Source: Uranotaenia lowii (Eukaryota > Arthropoda > Insecta > Diptera > Culicidae). From it: a stretch of DNA of 64,000 nt. Position 1 is the stretch's first letter; every line of letters starts with the position of its first letter. The translations under genes and the position numbers were made by a program. Below the pieces are notes generated by a model. That model saw nothing but the letters and a program-made list of their open reading frames with translations. It made no database searches and was not told where the DNA came from. Positions 46,194 through 56,964 of this stretch are shown here, one piece after another. Where the stretch lies: positions 121,807,474 through 121,871,473 of the forward strand of contig NC_073691.1 in the NCBI RefSeq assembly GCF_029784155.1, written 5' to 3'.

Positions 46194-47457
46194 CTAGCTG
46201 ATTCGATACGAACTCCGTTTCGCTTTCAATTTAGTATATGTTAGAACAGTTTGAATGAATGTCAATTTACAGGCATTTTCCAGATGCAATTCCAAATGCA
46301 CTTTTAAGCAAAAATTGCAAAAATGTTGAACACGTTATATGTACGCTCACTTTTTTGTCGTTTGCTACTAAATTTGAAATCAGGAATCAATTAACCGTGC
46401 CAAAACACCCCCGTTTGTGAATTTTCGTTTCGATGCGATAAAAACTCACGTATCTAATTATTGCAAAGCAAATTTGACAGTTAATAAACCCCCTTTTTCG
46501 TCGTTTGATACAAACATTGAAATCAGAAATCAATTGACCGTTCCGACCCCAATAAACCGTGTATAAATTTCGACCCAATAGTTGCAGATCGGTGGCCTCT
46601 TTTCCGAACATTGATCTCAGAAATCGATTGCCCTTCCTTGAAAACTCCCGTGTGCAAATTTTCAAACCAATTAATTGCATAATAACGTCAATATCGCAAA
46701 AAAACAGTGAATAGTTAATATGGACCTCTTCGGCCGACCTCTGACCAAAAATTGGATAATTGGAATCAATTGTTCGTCCTTGATAATTTCTATGTGCAAT
46801 TTTCCATCTCAATCCGATGTATAACAACGTCAATATCACAAAAAAATGGAAAAGGTTTTATGGATGACCCCTTTTGCCGGTCCCTTACACAAAATTTGAT
46901 ACTTGTGATCGTTTGCACATCATTCAAAACTCACGTGTACCAATTTTCATCTGAATCCGATGTATAATAACGTCAGTTTTACAAAAATACTGAACAGTGA
47001 ATATTGACGACCCCTTTGGCTGGCCCCTCACACAAAATTTGATACCGGCAATCGACCGCCCGGCTAAAACCATCCAAGCGCAAATTTTTAGCTCAATCCG
47101 ATGTACACTAACGTCAATATCACAAAAATATTGAAAATGTCATATGGGCGACCCCTTTTGCCGACCCCTGACCAAAAATTCAATAACTGGAATCGATTTC
47201 CCATCTCTCAAAACCCCCATGTGCTAATTTTCATCACTATCCGACAAAAAATAACTTGAAAAACACGAAAACAATATTTGTCTTGTATGGATGACCCCCT
47301 TCAGAAAGGGTCAACCGAAATTCGGAAAACATTTTTCATCATTTCTGGTCCTAATGAGCATCCATGCCAAATTTCAGCTCTCTAGCTCTTAAGACGGCTG
47401 AGCCTACAGTGGACAAACAAACAAACAAACCCACAGAAATTGCTTTATATATATAGA
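46194..47457 (-). mobile_element. Non-autonomous Helitron (1.26 kb), antisense
   Basis: On the minus strand it begins TCTATATATATAAAGCAATT after A and ends CAGCTAG before T. A short hairpin CGAA-ACGGAG-TTCG lies ~10 bases before CTAG. Both ends and the A|T insertion dinucleotide match the Helitron at 36537-39325. The interior has at least four units of ~140 bp, with AACGTCAATATCAC-type cores near 46683, 46823, 46969 and 47109 and each holding CGACCCCTTTTGCCG-like blocks. An AAACAAACAAAC stretch lies near the TATATATA end. No Rep/helicase coding. Confidence 0.85.
46430..47330 (-). repeat. ~140-bp tandem units inside the Helitron
   Basis: Successive units share ATCCGATGTATAATAACGTC, CAATATCACAAAAA, TATGG(A/G)(T/C)GACCCCTTTTGCCG, CCCTGACCAAAAATT and TCGATTGCCC. 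Core spacing is 140, 146 and 140 bp. The leftmost units are more diverged. The 150-codon open frame on the minus strand here is a by-product of the repeat. Confidence 0.8.
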
Positions 47458-47486
47458 TTTAAAATGCACAAAACTTTGCATTTATC

Positions 47487-47500
47487 AAAAGAAATCAAGC
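47487..47500. repeat. Target-site duplication, left copy (14 bp)
   Basis: AAAAGAAATCAAGC directly before the LINE. The identical 14 bases are at 51841-51854, right after the poly(A) tail. Confidence 0.9.
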
Positions 47501-47515
47501 TCTTTTTTTTCCAGC

Positions 47516-48946
47516 ATGGGGAAGTCATCGGCTGGCTCAAGGGCTGGTAGAAAGCGTATTGCCGAAACTAATTCAGGTCCATCGCCCAAAAAAGTTGAAA
47601 TTTCCAACTCATTCGATGTCCTTCATAACATCGGTGATGAGGAAATATTCATATTTAATTCTGATAAGAGTACTAAGAAACCTTCTTCTTCTTATACTCT
47701 TAAAAACGAAAAGATTCCACCAATAACGGTCACGATTCCTGACTTCAATGCCTTTCGAAAAGAAATCGTCACTTCCGTTAAGGATGTGAAGATTTCTTTT
47801 CAGATCGGTCGAAGGGGAACTGCTCGTATATTGGCGGAATCTTTTAATGATTTTCAAAAATTTTTAAATTATTTGAATAATAAAAAACATCAATTTTTTA
47901 CTTACGACACTAGAAGTGATCGTCCTTTTAAAGTTGTACTTCGTGGTCTCACCGGCGATCAGACACCGGATGAGATCACAGCTGAATTAAATTCTTTGTT
48001 AGGTTTTTCTCCAATTCAAGTAATTCAAATGAGGAAAAGAACCAACACGAATAATACCAGTAGTGTTGGTTTTGCTCCTGAGCTTTATTTGATCCATTTT
48101 AAAAAGGATCAGGTCAATAATTTGCAAATTTTGGAAAAGGCTCGTCTTATGTTTCATTGTCGAGTAAAATTTGAACCTTTTCGTAAATCCCATACCAATT
48201 TTTTACAAAATATTACGCAATGTCGTCGTTGTCAAGCTTTTTGTCATGGCACTAAAAATTGTAGAATGAATGCCAGATGCATGTTTTGCGGCTCATTCGA
48301 TCATGAAAAATCTAAATGCCTTTTTGGTGGTGATAAGCCAAAAACAGAATTTTTTAAGTGTGCGAATTGCGCAGGTAATCATTCCTCGAATTCTCTAGAA
48401 TGTCCCGTTAGGGCAAAAATTGTTGCTTCTAGGAAAAATCCCAAAGTTTCCAGAAAAGTTTCTTCTCCTCCTTCCTCTTTTTCGTCTTCACACGTCAGAC
48501 CGGCAAACAACTTGCCTGTTCGCAGTCAGCCTCGGCCTACATTGGAATCACGGCTGGGTAATACCCGAAGTGATTTTAATGTTACCTGGGCTGATTCTGC
48601 GCCACAAACTCGTTGTTTATCGTTCTCAGAGGTGGTTGAAAATGGGTTGCCCTCTTCAGGTTTAACTAATAAAAATGGGAAAAAACCAAGTCTCAACGTT
48701 CACGCGAAGGCTTGGGAAAATCCCCGAAATTCAAATACTTTTTCTTCTCCTTCATTTTCTGATCCTAACAATTTTGTTGATTTGGGTGAGATTACTGAGG
48801 AAAAATTAAAATTTTTGCATCAAAATTTAATGGAAATGATGCAACTTATGTTGAAAGCAAATTCAATGTTTGAAGCTTTCCAAACTTCTTTTAATTATGC
48901 TAACAAAATTATTATGACTTTACGATTCCCTCATGGATCCAAATAG
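47516..48946 (+). CDS. LINE ORF1: zinc-knuckle nucleic-acid-binding (Gag-like) protein
   Basis: A 476-residue protein that binds the element's RNA and chaperones target-primed reverse transcription. The N-terminus is basic and Ser/Lys-rich (RAGRKRIAE). The middle part (about residues 110-235) has the Jockey-type RNA-recognition-like segment (PFKVVLRGLTGDQTPDEI, then the pattern SLLGFSPIQVIQM). Three zinc knuckles follow: CRRC-x4-H-x4-C from residue 236, CMFC-x4-H-x4-C, and CANC-x3-H-x6-C. The C-terminal tail is Ser/Pro-rich, then a helical stretch (EEKLKFLHQNLMEMMQLMLK). The start is the first ATG of the element. Its last 14 bases overlap ORF2. No frameshift or stop is present. Confidence 0.93.
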   Translation: MGKSSAGSRAGRKRIAETNSGPSPKKVEISNSFDVLHNIGDEEIFIFNSDKSTKKPSSSYTLKNEKIPPITVTIPDFNAFRKEIVTSVKDVKISFQIGRRGTARILAESFNDFQKFLNYLNNKKHQFFTYDTRSDRPFKVVLRGLTGDQTPDEITAELNSLLGFSPIQVIQMRKRTNTNNTSSVGFAPELYLIHFKKDQVNNLQILEKARLMFHCRVKFEPFRKSHTNFLQNITQCRRCQAFCHGTKNCRMNARCMFCGSFDHEKSKCLFGGDKPKTEFFKCANCAGNHSSNSLECPVRAKIVASRKNPKVSRKVSSPPSSFSSSHVRPANNLPVRSQPRPTLESRLGNTRSDFNVTWADSAPQTRCLSFSEVVENGLPSSGLTNKNGKKPSLNVHAKAWENPRNSNTFSSPSFSDPNNFVDLGEITEEKLKFLHQNLMEMMQLMLKANSMFEAFQTSFNYANKIIMTLRFPHGSK

Positions 48947-51590
48947 ATGTTTAAATATTATGAATTGGAACGCTAGATCTTTGCTGGCTAACCAAGATGA
49001 ATTCTTTTTATTTTTGAAAACTCAAAACATACATATTGCTGCCATCACTGAAACTTTTTTAAAGCCAGACAATAACTTGAAAAGCAATGCTTTCTTTAAA
49101 ATTTTACGAAATGATCGACTTGATCGACAAGGTGGGGGTGTAGCTATTGTCATCAATAGTCGTCTCAAATTTAGACTTCTTCCTTCTTTCAATACAAAAG
49201 TCTTAGAAACAATTGGAATTGAATTAGAAACTTCTATGGGAAAAATTATAATTGTTGCCGCATATTTGCCTTTTCAATGCAGCGGCGAACAGAAAAATTT
49301 TTTGAAGGGAGATTTGCAAAAACTCACCAGAAATAAATCTAAATTTTTTATTATTGGTGACTTTAATGCAAAACACCGATCTTGGAATAATATTTCATCA
49401 AATTCTAATGGGAATATTTTGTTTAATGATTGCTCTGCAGGTTATTATACTGTTGAATATCCTAAAGGGCATACTTGTTTTTCTTCAATTAGAAATCCCT
49501 CCACAATTGATTTGGTTCTAACGGATTTAGGCGAGCATTGTAGTCAATTAGTTACTCATGCGGACCTCGATACAGACCACCTTCCAGTAACATTTTCTTT
49601 ATCCCAAAGTCCCATTGAAAACCCTTTAAAATCAACTTTTAACTTTCAAAAGGCTAACTGGGAGCGATATATGAATTTTATTGAACGTAATTTAGATGTA
49701 AACGTTCCACTGAATTCAATAGAAGATATTGATTTGGCTGTAGAAAATTTGACAACTGCAATAGTCAATGCTAAAGCCGCTTCAATACCTAAAGTTAAAC
49801 ATAAATTCAATCAACCTTTGATCGATGATGATCTTCAGTTTTTGATACGACTGAAAAACATTCGTCGACGCCAATATCAACGTACTAGGGATCCTTATTT
49901 GAAATTAATTTATTGCGACCTTCAAAAAGAGATCAAACGTCGTTTAAATTTCATTCGTAATGAAAATTTTGCCAAAGCAGTAGAGGATATAAAACCCTAC
50001 TCAAAGCCATTTTGGAAATTAACTAAAATTTTGAAAAAGCCTCAGAAGCCAATTCCTACTTTGAAAGATGGGGATAAACTTCTTTTAACTAATTCAGAAA
50101 AGGCTCAAAAATTAGCCCAACAATTTGAGTCTGCTCATGAATTTAATTTAAACGTTGTAAGTCCAATTGATGCTCAAATTTCCCTAGAATTTGATGATAT
50201 TCTTTCTAAGCAAAATGTGTTTGAAAGTTCTTGTGAGACAAATATTGATGAACTTAAATTGATTTTCAAAAAATTTAAAAATATGAAAGCTCCAGGGGAA
50301 GATGGGATTTTCTATATTCTTATTAAAAAGTTGCCTGAAAGCACTTTAAATTTTTTAGTTAAAATCTTCAACAAATGTTTTCATTTGGCTTATTTTCCCA
50401 ATAAATGGAAAAATGCCAAAGTAACTCCAATTTTGAAACCTGGAAAAAGTGCTTCAGAGCCTTCAAGTTATCGACCAATTAGTTTGCTTCCTTCTTCAAG
50501 TAAACTATTTGAGAGAGTTATTTTGAATAGAATGATGATTCACATTAATCAGAATTCTATTTTCCCTGATGAACAATTTGGTTTTCGTCATGGACATTCT
50601 ACTACACATCAACTTTTGAGTGTAACTAATATGATTAACGCTAGCAAATCTGAAGGTTATTCAACTGGTGTTGCTCTTCTTGATATTGAAAAAGCTTTTG
50701 ACAGTGTTTGGCACAAAGGTTTAGTAGCTAAATTAGCTCGATTTGATTTTCCTGTATATCTCACCAAAATTATTCAAAATTATTTGACTAGCCGAACCTT
50801 ACAAGTAAGCTATCAAAATTCATGCTCTGAAAGGACACCCATTAGAGCTGGTGTCCCTCAGGGTAGTATACTTGGGCCAATTTTATACAATATTTTTACT
50901 TCTGATCTACCTGATGTACCAGAAGGAAAAGGTAGAAGATTATTTGCTGATGATACTTTGCTTTCAGCAAAAGGTCGAAATTTACGGGTGGTACGCAGTA
51001 GATTGCAACAAAATTTAAATTCCTTTTTGAATTACTTGAAAATGTGGAAAATTTCTCCTAACGCTTCCAAAACTCAACTTATTTTATTTCCCCATAAGCC
51101 AAGAGCAAATTTTTTAAAACCTAATGAAAATCATTCCATAACTTTTAATGGGGTTTCATTAGAATGGTCTGATCACGTGAAGTACTTGGGACTTACACTT
51201 GATCGGAATCTTACTTTTAAAAATCACATTGAAGATATTCAATCTAAATGTAATAAATACACTAAATCTCTTTATTCTCTCATCAACAGGAAATCCCGGT
51301 TGTGTCTGCGAAATAAGATGCTCATCTACAAACAAGTTTTCCGACCAGCGATCATGTATGCAGTTCCGATTTGGTCTAGTTGCTGCGCGACGAGGAAGAA
51401 AGTCATCCAGAGGATTCAGAACAAGGTTCTGAAAATGATTTTACGGCTTCCACCTTGGCACAGCACCGAAGATCTTCATCGGATTGCAGGCATTGAATCT
51501 ATCGAAGAGATGGCCAACAAAATCATCTCCAACTTCAGAGGCAAATCGATGCAGTCTTCCATCGCAGAGATTCGTTCTCTTTATGTTTAG
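48933..51590 (+). CDS. LINE ORF2: AP endonuclease and reverse transcriptase
   Basis: An 885-residue polyprotein that nicks the target DNA and copies the element RNA onto it. The N-terminal APE domain (about residues 1-225) keeps NWNARSL, the catalytic Glu in AAITETFL, IIGDFNAKHRSWN and DTDHLPV. The reverse transcriptase (about 440-720) keeps SYRPISLLPSSSKLFERVI, DEQFGFRHGHST, LLDIEKAFDSVWHKG, GVPQGSILGPILYN and the active-site FADD (Asp 673 and 674). The C-terminal part (about 790-885) has WSSCCATRKKVIQRIQNKVL and the RLPPWHSTEDLHRIAGI segment typical of Jockey elements. No RNase H. The start codon lies within the end of ORF1 in another frame, so it is probably translated by termination-reinitiation. 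All seen catalytic residues are intact. Confidence 0.96.
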   Translation: MDPNRCLNIMNWNARSLLANQDEFFLFLKTQNIHIAAITETFLKPDNNLKSNAFFKILRNDRLDRQGGGVAIVINSRLKFRLLPSFNTKVLETIGIELETSMGKIIIVAAYLPFQCSGEQKNFLKGDLQKLTRNKSKFFIIGDFNAKHRSWNNISSNSNGNILFNDCSAGYYTVEYPKGHTCFSSIRNPSTIDLVLTDLGEHCSQLVTHADLDTDHLPVTFSLSQSPIENPLKSTFNFQKANWERYMNFIERNLDVNVPLNSIEDIDLAVENLTTAIVNAKAASIPKVKHKFNQPLIDDDLQFLIRLKNIRRRQYQRTRDPYLKLIYCDLQKEIKRRLNFIRNENFAKAVEDIKPYSKPFWKLTKILKKPQKPIPTLKDGDKLLLTNSEKAQKLAQQFESAHEFNLNVVSPIDAQISLEFDDILSKQNVFESSCETNIDELKLIFKKFKNMKAPGEDGIFYILIKKLPESTLNFLVKIFNKCFHLAYFPNKWKNAKVTPILKPGKSASEPSSYRPISLLPSSSKLFERVILNRMMIHINQNSIFPDEQFGFRHGHSTTHQLLSVTNMINASKSEGYSTGVALLDIEKAFDSVWHKGLVAKLARFDFPVYLTKIIQNYLTSRTLQVSYQNSCSERTPIRAGVPQGSILGPILYNIFTSDLPDVPEGKGRRLFADDTLLSAKGRNLRVVRSRLQQNLNSFLNYLKMWKISPNASKTQLILFPHKPRANFLKPNENHSITFNGVSLEWSDHVKYLGLTLDRNLTFKNHIEDIQSKCNKYTKSLYSLINRKSRLCLRNKMLIYKQVFRPAIMYAVPIWSSCCATRKKVIQRIQNKVLKMILRLPPWHSTEDLHRIAGIESIEEMANKIISNFRGKSMQSSIAEIRSLYV

Positions 51591-51807
51591 TTTAATTTTA
51601 AGATAGTGTTTAGTTTTAAGTATAAAATATTTTTGCTATTACAGGATGTTCTCCTACATTAAAAACTTGATTGCGCTCAGCAAATTTAAATCTTATAAAT
51701 AAATTTTTATAATCTAGTTACTTATAGGGCTATGAACAGTTCATTATTGAGCTGAACACCTAGTTTAATGCAATAATGTAATATAAGTGTAATCATGATT
51801 TGATACA

Positions 51808-51813
51808 AATAAA
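51808..51813 (+). promoter_or_regulatory. LINE polyadenylation signal
   Basis: AATAAA located 9 bases before the A-rich tail of the LINE. Confidence 0.8.
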
Positions 51814-51840
51814 GACATATTAAAAAAAAAAAATAAAATA

Positions 51841-51854
51841 AAAAGAAATCAAGC
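51841..51854. repeat. Target-site duplication, right copy (14 bp)
   Basis: Exact copy of 47487-47500, AAAAGAAATCAAGC, after the LINE tail. Confidence 0.9.
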
Positions 51855-54800
51855 ACCTCATCCTTAAGTTTTGCCTAGAAAACATGTGGTTTTCACTCGC
51901 TAAAGGAACGAAATCCAAAGCAGTATTGCAAGCCTATAATTAATTTCGATGTAGTATGTATAATTTTATTTCAAATATTGAAAAAATCATGATACTTTTA
52001 AATCGCTAAATATCACACCAGGTTTGGAAAACCTTACCATAATGATGATCCAGTTATGAAGCATGAGCTTGAGCTTACTATCAACTACGGTCTATCGCAT
52101 CCCCTCCTAGCCAATGGCATGATGGTTCCAGATAATCAACATTGCACAATGAACCAAATGAAAGGTGCTAGGAACAAGCAACACAACCTGTAACACTGTA
52201 CAATTTTGAGAATCTCAACAATTAATATGAACTCATAGCGACGCCGGCCCAGTCCGTGTAGTCGATAGTTGGAAAGGGAGTGCAGCCCATGTGTTGATTT
52301 GTTTTACGGAGACCGGCTATACGACATCCCACCACAAATTAAGATTCAAGCTTTTTTCTTCAGATTTGAGCTTTCATCTCCTATGCTCTCGAAGCAAAAA
52401 AAAAACTTAAATCTGAGGAAAAAACCTGAAAAACGAGATTCACCAAGACTTATTTAAAAGATGTTCGTCACACGATACATAGACAATGGATCTGTATAAA
52501 AACGAAAGGGGCCTGTACATACAAAATTACATTTGCCGACACTTTTGTGACACTATTGAATAACAAATTTAAAATTATCAATTAAAGCCATTTTCAGTTC
52601 TGTCCAATCCTGAGATTGCACCTTTTCCGTCTGTTTCGAATACATTTATGCTAATTAACCATTATACAACTACATACATTCAGGGGTAAAAAAGATGAAA
52701 AGATTCCTCAACATTTAACTACAGTTGACAAATCAATTTTGAAATCGAATAGTTAAGTTGAAGAACGTTAACAAAAACGTCCCTCCATACAGACAGCGTT
52801 CATGCTAAGGTTGATTGAACACATCCCCGGCTACAATTAACCATAATTTTTCATGTAGTAGCAACGCCTCCAAGTGGTAATTGCTGGCGGGCGTCAAGTG
52901 TACACATTTTCCAACAGTCATGAATAGCAAATATGGATGTGAACGTACTCATTTCTCTCCAGAATTTTATTTCCATCAGTGTGTATGGGGCTGTGTGGGA
53001 AACCATATGGAGCATTCATGGTCGAGAATGAAGAGGGACGAAGAAGCTTAGCACCCTCTCATCGCTCTGACTACTCTCAGGGGCCCTTGGCTTCACTCCA
53101 GTGCGGAGGCACAATCGTTTCGAGTCCCATTCACATCATCTATTTGGGATTCATTCCTAGGAGTCAGATATGAAGGAAGGTTTGAAGGGATGAGTTGCTG
53201 CTGACTTTCGAGTGCGACATCTCCTGGCGGCCGAGGAATGATTCGAGATGGGCTGGCGGAGGGTTCGGAATTTTGCCACCGTTTCCGTACCCGTATTCGG
53301 TGCGCGGTAATTATCTGCACGAGGAGGACACTCGCCCGGAAGTGCATAGACTGCAATTACAAAAAAAGCCTTTTTCACATCCGTGCAGCAATGTACCATC
53401 ATGTAATATTAGAACGCTTACAGGGAGATCACGTAATGGTGCATTAGTGTTACCTCTTATCAGTAACAGAAGGTGGAATAATTTTTGGAAAATAGCATGA
53501 AATTCAGAATAGACATAACTTATCCCTAGTAGTAGATGATCTAATTGAGCACTTACGGATAAATTTCCAGGAAAACCTAAATCATGGTCGTGAGATTTTA
53601 TCAAGTGATCAGTCTATCCCAATAATGGCAACCTTTTGTACACTACTGGTAACTCTTTTTATTGGAATCGTTCGAAATCAGTGAATAACTACACAGAAAG
53701 AAAAATGTAATCCTACATTGCATGTTTTCACATTATCGCCACAAATAATATGAAAAAGAGTATAGCTTCTTAGCCTTTTGAAGGAACTTTACATTTTACC
53801 GCATGGGAAATCCAGCATCAACGTCAGTTTGCCAATTCTGTTTTGTTTTCGTTCCTATTGGATTCCCGACGCAGGCGAACTGCATCAATTTCTTGTTCAA
53901 TCTGGTCGTGTGCGCTAATTTGAGACAAACAGAGGTAAGAAATATCATTAAACAATACCATATTTTCAAACTAACAACTTTCCTTGGCAGGAAATCGATG
54001 GTGTATGCTGCGATGGAGCTGAATGTGAAATCATCGCCCCAGACTTTGCTTCCGTCGCCGGGAGCATCGGGTGAAAGAAAATGTATCGATAATTATAATT
54101 ATTTGATTCCTACTTCAAAGTGATCGGTTCAAGTGTTCATCTTCAAATAGTGAGTTTAAAAACGTGAAATAAATCTTTTCCTCTGAACAAATCCAATTTT
54201 TTTTAAAAAAGTAAAGTATTCCCTGACAAAAAAGATCAAAATAATGTAAACCTACAGTAAACAACAGCATGGAATGCACATGAAAATTTACATGAAATAT
54301 GCGGTTTCTTCGCACGTAAATAGCCGATTCCCTTCTACCCATGTTGTTGCATGTAAATCTACGTGGATTTTTCTAACTGTGAAAGGTCGATATTGTCAAT
54401 GCAGTTGAAATCCGAAGTTTTCGTGCCAACCAGCGACGATAAAAAAAAATCATCAAATAGGTATCTCGACAATCGGCAACCCTTTCTTTCGTTTGGTTCC
54501 GACTCTTGGAAGATGTTTGATAAATGTCTAGTCAACATGAAATTTCGTCAGTGATTTCGCCGCCGCTTATGTTGACGAAAACTCCGGTTTGGGGATTCAG
54601 CGACAATATTTCTGAAAAAAAATTTGTCAGATGGCAGGCGTTTGATTGGGTTTTGATTTGACAGAGCAGCGAGGAGCATCTGCGTTTCCGTAAAAAAAAA
54701 GAAAACTAGAACACGATGCGGAATTCAAGGTGACGAAGTTCCATAATGAGAGGCTATGATGTGCCGTTCCACAGTTCAGTTAAGTTATGTTGAAGTAAAC

Positions 54801-56964
54801 TGTCACTGAATTAGATTCTTTAACAAACTACATGAGCGTTTCATTCATCTGATTGGAACTTCAACCATTAGATCCGATAAGTCCATCAAACATTTTCGTT
54901 CGTGCAGTTTTGTTCAGGTCTTATTTCGATATTCCAATGCCATGCCCCGTGCCGTTCAGACTAGTCAATAATTTTGTTCTCCCCATCGACCAAAATGTCC
55001 TCGGGCCGGGGGGAAACAAAAGTAAAACGTGTCCTGATTCTCAAAAAACGAAACAACTAGAGATCTCCCAATTCAAGAATAGCTGCTACCTATCTGTTTT
55101 GAGATGTCTGATGGAAGCTTGCCTTCTCTGTGCTTTGACTAGGCTAGGAAAGGGACGATAAAGGTGAATCCAAATCGCTTCAAGCTCATCCGATTCTCAG
55201 ATAAACAAGATTCAGGAAGACGTCTCGGAGCCGGGTTGCGGTAAATATCTTCATTTGGGGGATAAATGCAATTGTATGTAATAGTTCGCTTCGGTGAGCA
55301 CACACGGGCTATTGCGGAAACTGAAGTTTGTTATCGAGTTCTGTGCCACTTACTTCCATCCTTCCTTCCCTTTTTTCCACATCGGGGCCCAATTTCTCGA
55401 CTCGAGAAACTATAGCAAACGTGCCCTGCTTGTACGATTTCGATTGAGACGCCGAACTGTGAAAGATTGATGAAGATGGTATTACACAGGTGTACTTTCT
55501 GGGCTATCTTACGGAACAGCAAAATCACAAAGGTAAACCGGAAGTTGCTTGGGACGGCACGGTGTCGGTGTCTGTGTAAATTCAGCACTGGATTGCGGGT
55601 GGGTTTGTATTAGTTGTTTGTCTTGACATAATCCAAATTCTACCATCCACAGTTTGACTGTGGGAAAGTTTTGAAAGTGTTGCCAAACCACGATACAATA
55701 GCAGAAAATCTGGAGGTTATAAAAGTTATCTCGTGATACACCTGAGCCTGAATTTATTCTGATGATAACACCTTGTGGATGACAATTTAACAAAACACTC
55801 GTTAAATTTTGTCGTTTATACAGTTGAACTCCGTTTATCCGGGCTCCGGTTGTCCGAGCTTCCGCTTAATCCAAGACACCATTTTAAAACCAATTCCATG
55901 TTAAGTTTTGTTTTAGCACCGCGATATTTTGTTATGTTAATAAATCGACGTTTTCTGCGATTTTCAATTTTAACTTTGAAACTTTGAAGTTCCATTACAG
56001 ATTTAAAGTGCCTTCTATTCGGCACACATGGAATCTTTTAATCAGCAAAAACAAAACAAAAACTCTCCTCTCTTACTTCGGTCACCACCAGCCCATGTAG
56101 TGCTGCCAGTTTCTCGGCATCCATCTTTATTCCTCCCATCATATCAATTCATCAGACTGATCTGACTTAATTGCTTTGTTTTTGACGCACACCAATTCTG
56201 CTACACATTTGTTTTATTTTCTTAGCCAGGCAATCAAACAACCTAATAAAAAAAATTCGTCCTGATACCAGTTATGACCGCGACCCTTCGAGATAACAGC
56301 CAAACATGCTGCCACGAGTTCATGCCTAGATGTTGCCATACCTGTAGCTAAAATTCAAAATGTTAATAAACTTTTCTAGAATGTTAAAAAGTTATAAACC
56401 GGTATTAACTTTTAACCATTTAATTACACAAGTTCTTGAGATTATCTTGAAATTTGATTCATGAGTTGCTTCAACTGACTTTCAATTTGAGATAAATTTT
56501 GTGGTTTTAAATACAGTGCGACGATTTTTTTTAGAAAAAAAGCTAGTTTAGCTTTTGGTTGTTCTGAGTTGAAATTTTATTATAAATTATACATTTCAAC
56601 AATTTCCAAGCTACAAAAAATGGTGACATGTCTCAAAACAGGCTATTTGATGAGCTTTATGGAATTCATGGACTTGAAGTTTTTTTGAGACCCAATTTGT
56701 AACTTCAATACTGAGTGATGCGATCGAAGTGTTACAAAAAGGCTATTTGAGGAACATTTTGTAACCTTTGTTCAGCGAAATTCGAACTTTGTTGGCACCC
56801 GGTTAAGTATGTAGATATGGGACTTTTGGTTGTTTGGAAATGGTAAAACTCCTGAGAATTTCCAGTACTTGGTCAACTACAGTAAATAAATCAATGTTAT
56901 AGCTTTATACAAAAAAAGCTCTTGCGCACTATCGTACACATCTTTCTAATACATACTGTCATAA
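51855..56964. other. Non-coding stretch, no gene seen
   Basis: Probably upstream intron or flank of the sidestep-family gene. The 52.95-53.5 kb part is GC-richer and open in several frames on both strands, but the frames have no domain, no consistent splice borders and mutual overlap. At 55817-55865 a TTGAACTCCGTTTATCCGGG block with repeated CCGGG(C)T and CCGAGCT resembles a pogo/Tigger terminal repeat; its partner end was not found. I could not fit the missing Ig1 exon of the sidestep-family gene anywhere in it. Confidence 0.45.

Larger units (their letters stand above)
47501..51840 (+). mobile_element. Jockey-clade LINE with two intact ORFs
   Basis: A 4.34-kb non-LTR retrotransposon bounded by a perfect 14-bp target-site duplication. 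It has ORF1 with three zinc knuckles, an overlapping ORF2 with endonuclease and reverse transcriptase, a ~230-bp 3' UTR, AATAAA at 51808-51813 and an A-rich tail (51822-51840). There is no RNase H domain, as usual in the Jockey clade. The 5' leader is only 15 bases (TCTTTTTTTTCCAGC), so the copy is either naturally short-leadered or slightly 5'-truncated. Two uninterrupted frames and an exact duplication point to a young insertion. It landed 29 bp beyond the Helitron end. Confidence 0.95.

Noticed and set aside
46387..46839. 150-codon minus-strand open frame
   Set aside because: Lies within the ~140-bp tandem units of the antisense Helitron; no domain and the frame is a repeat by-product.
53093..53604. 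Cluster of open frames on both strands in a GC-richer segment
   Set aside because: Frames overlap each other, have no domain and no plausible splice partners; treated as non-coding.
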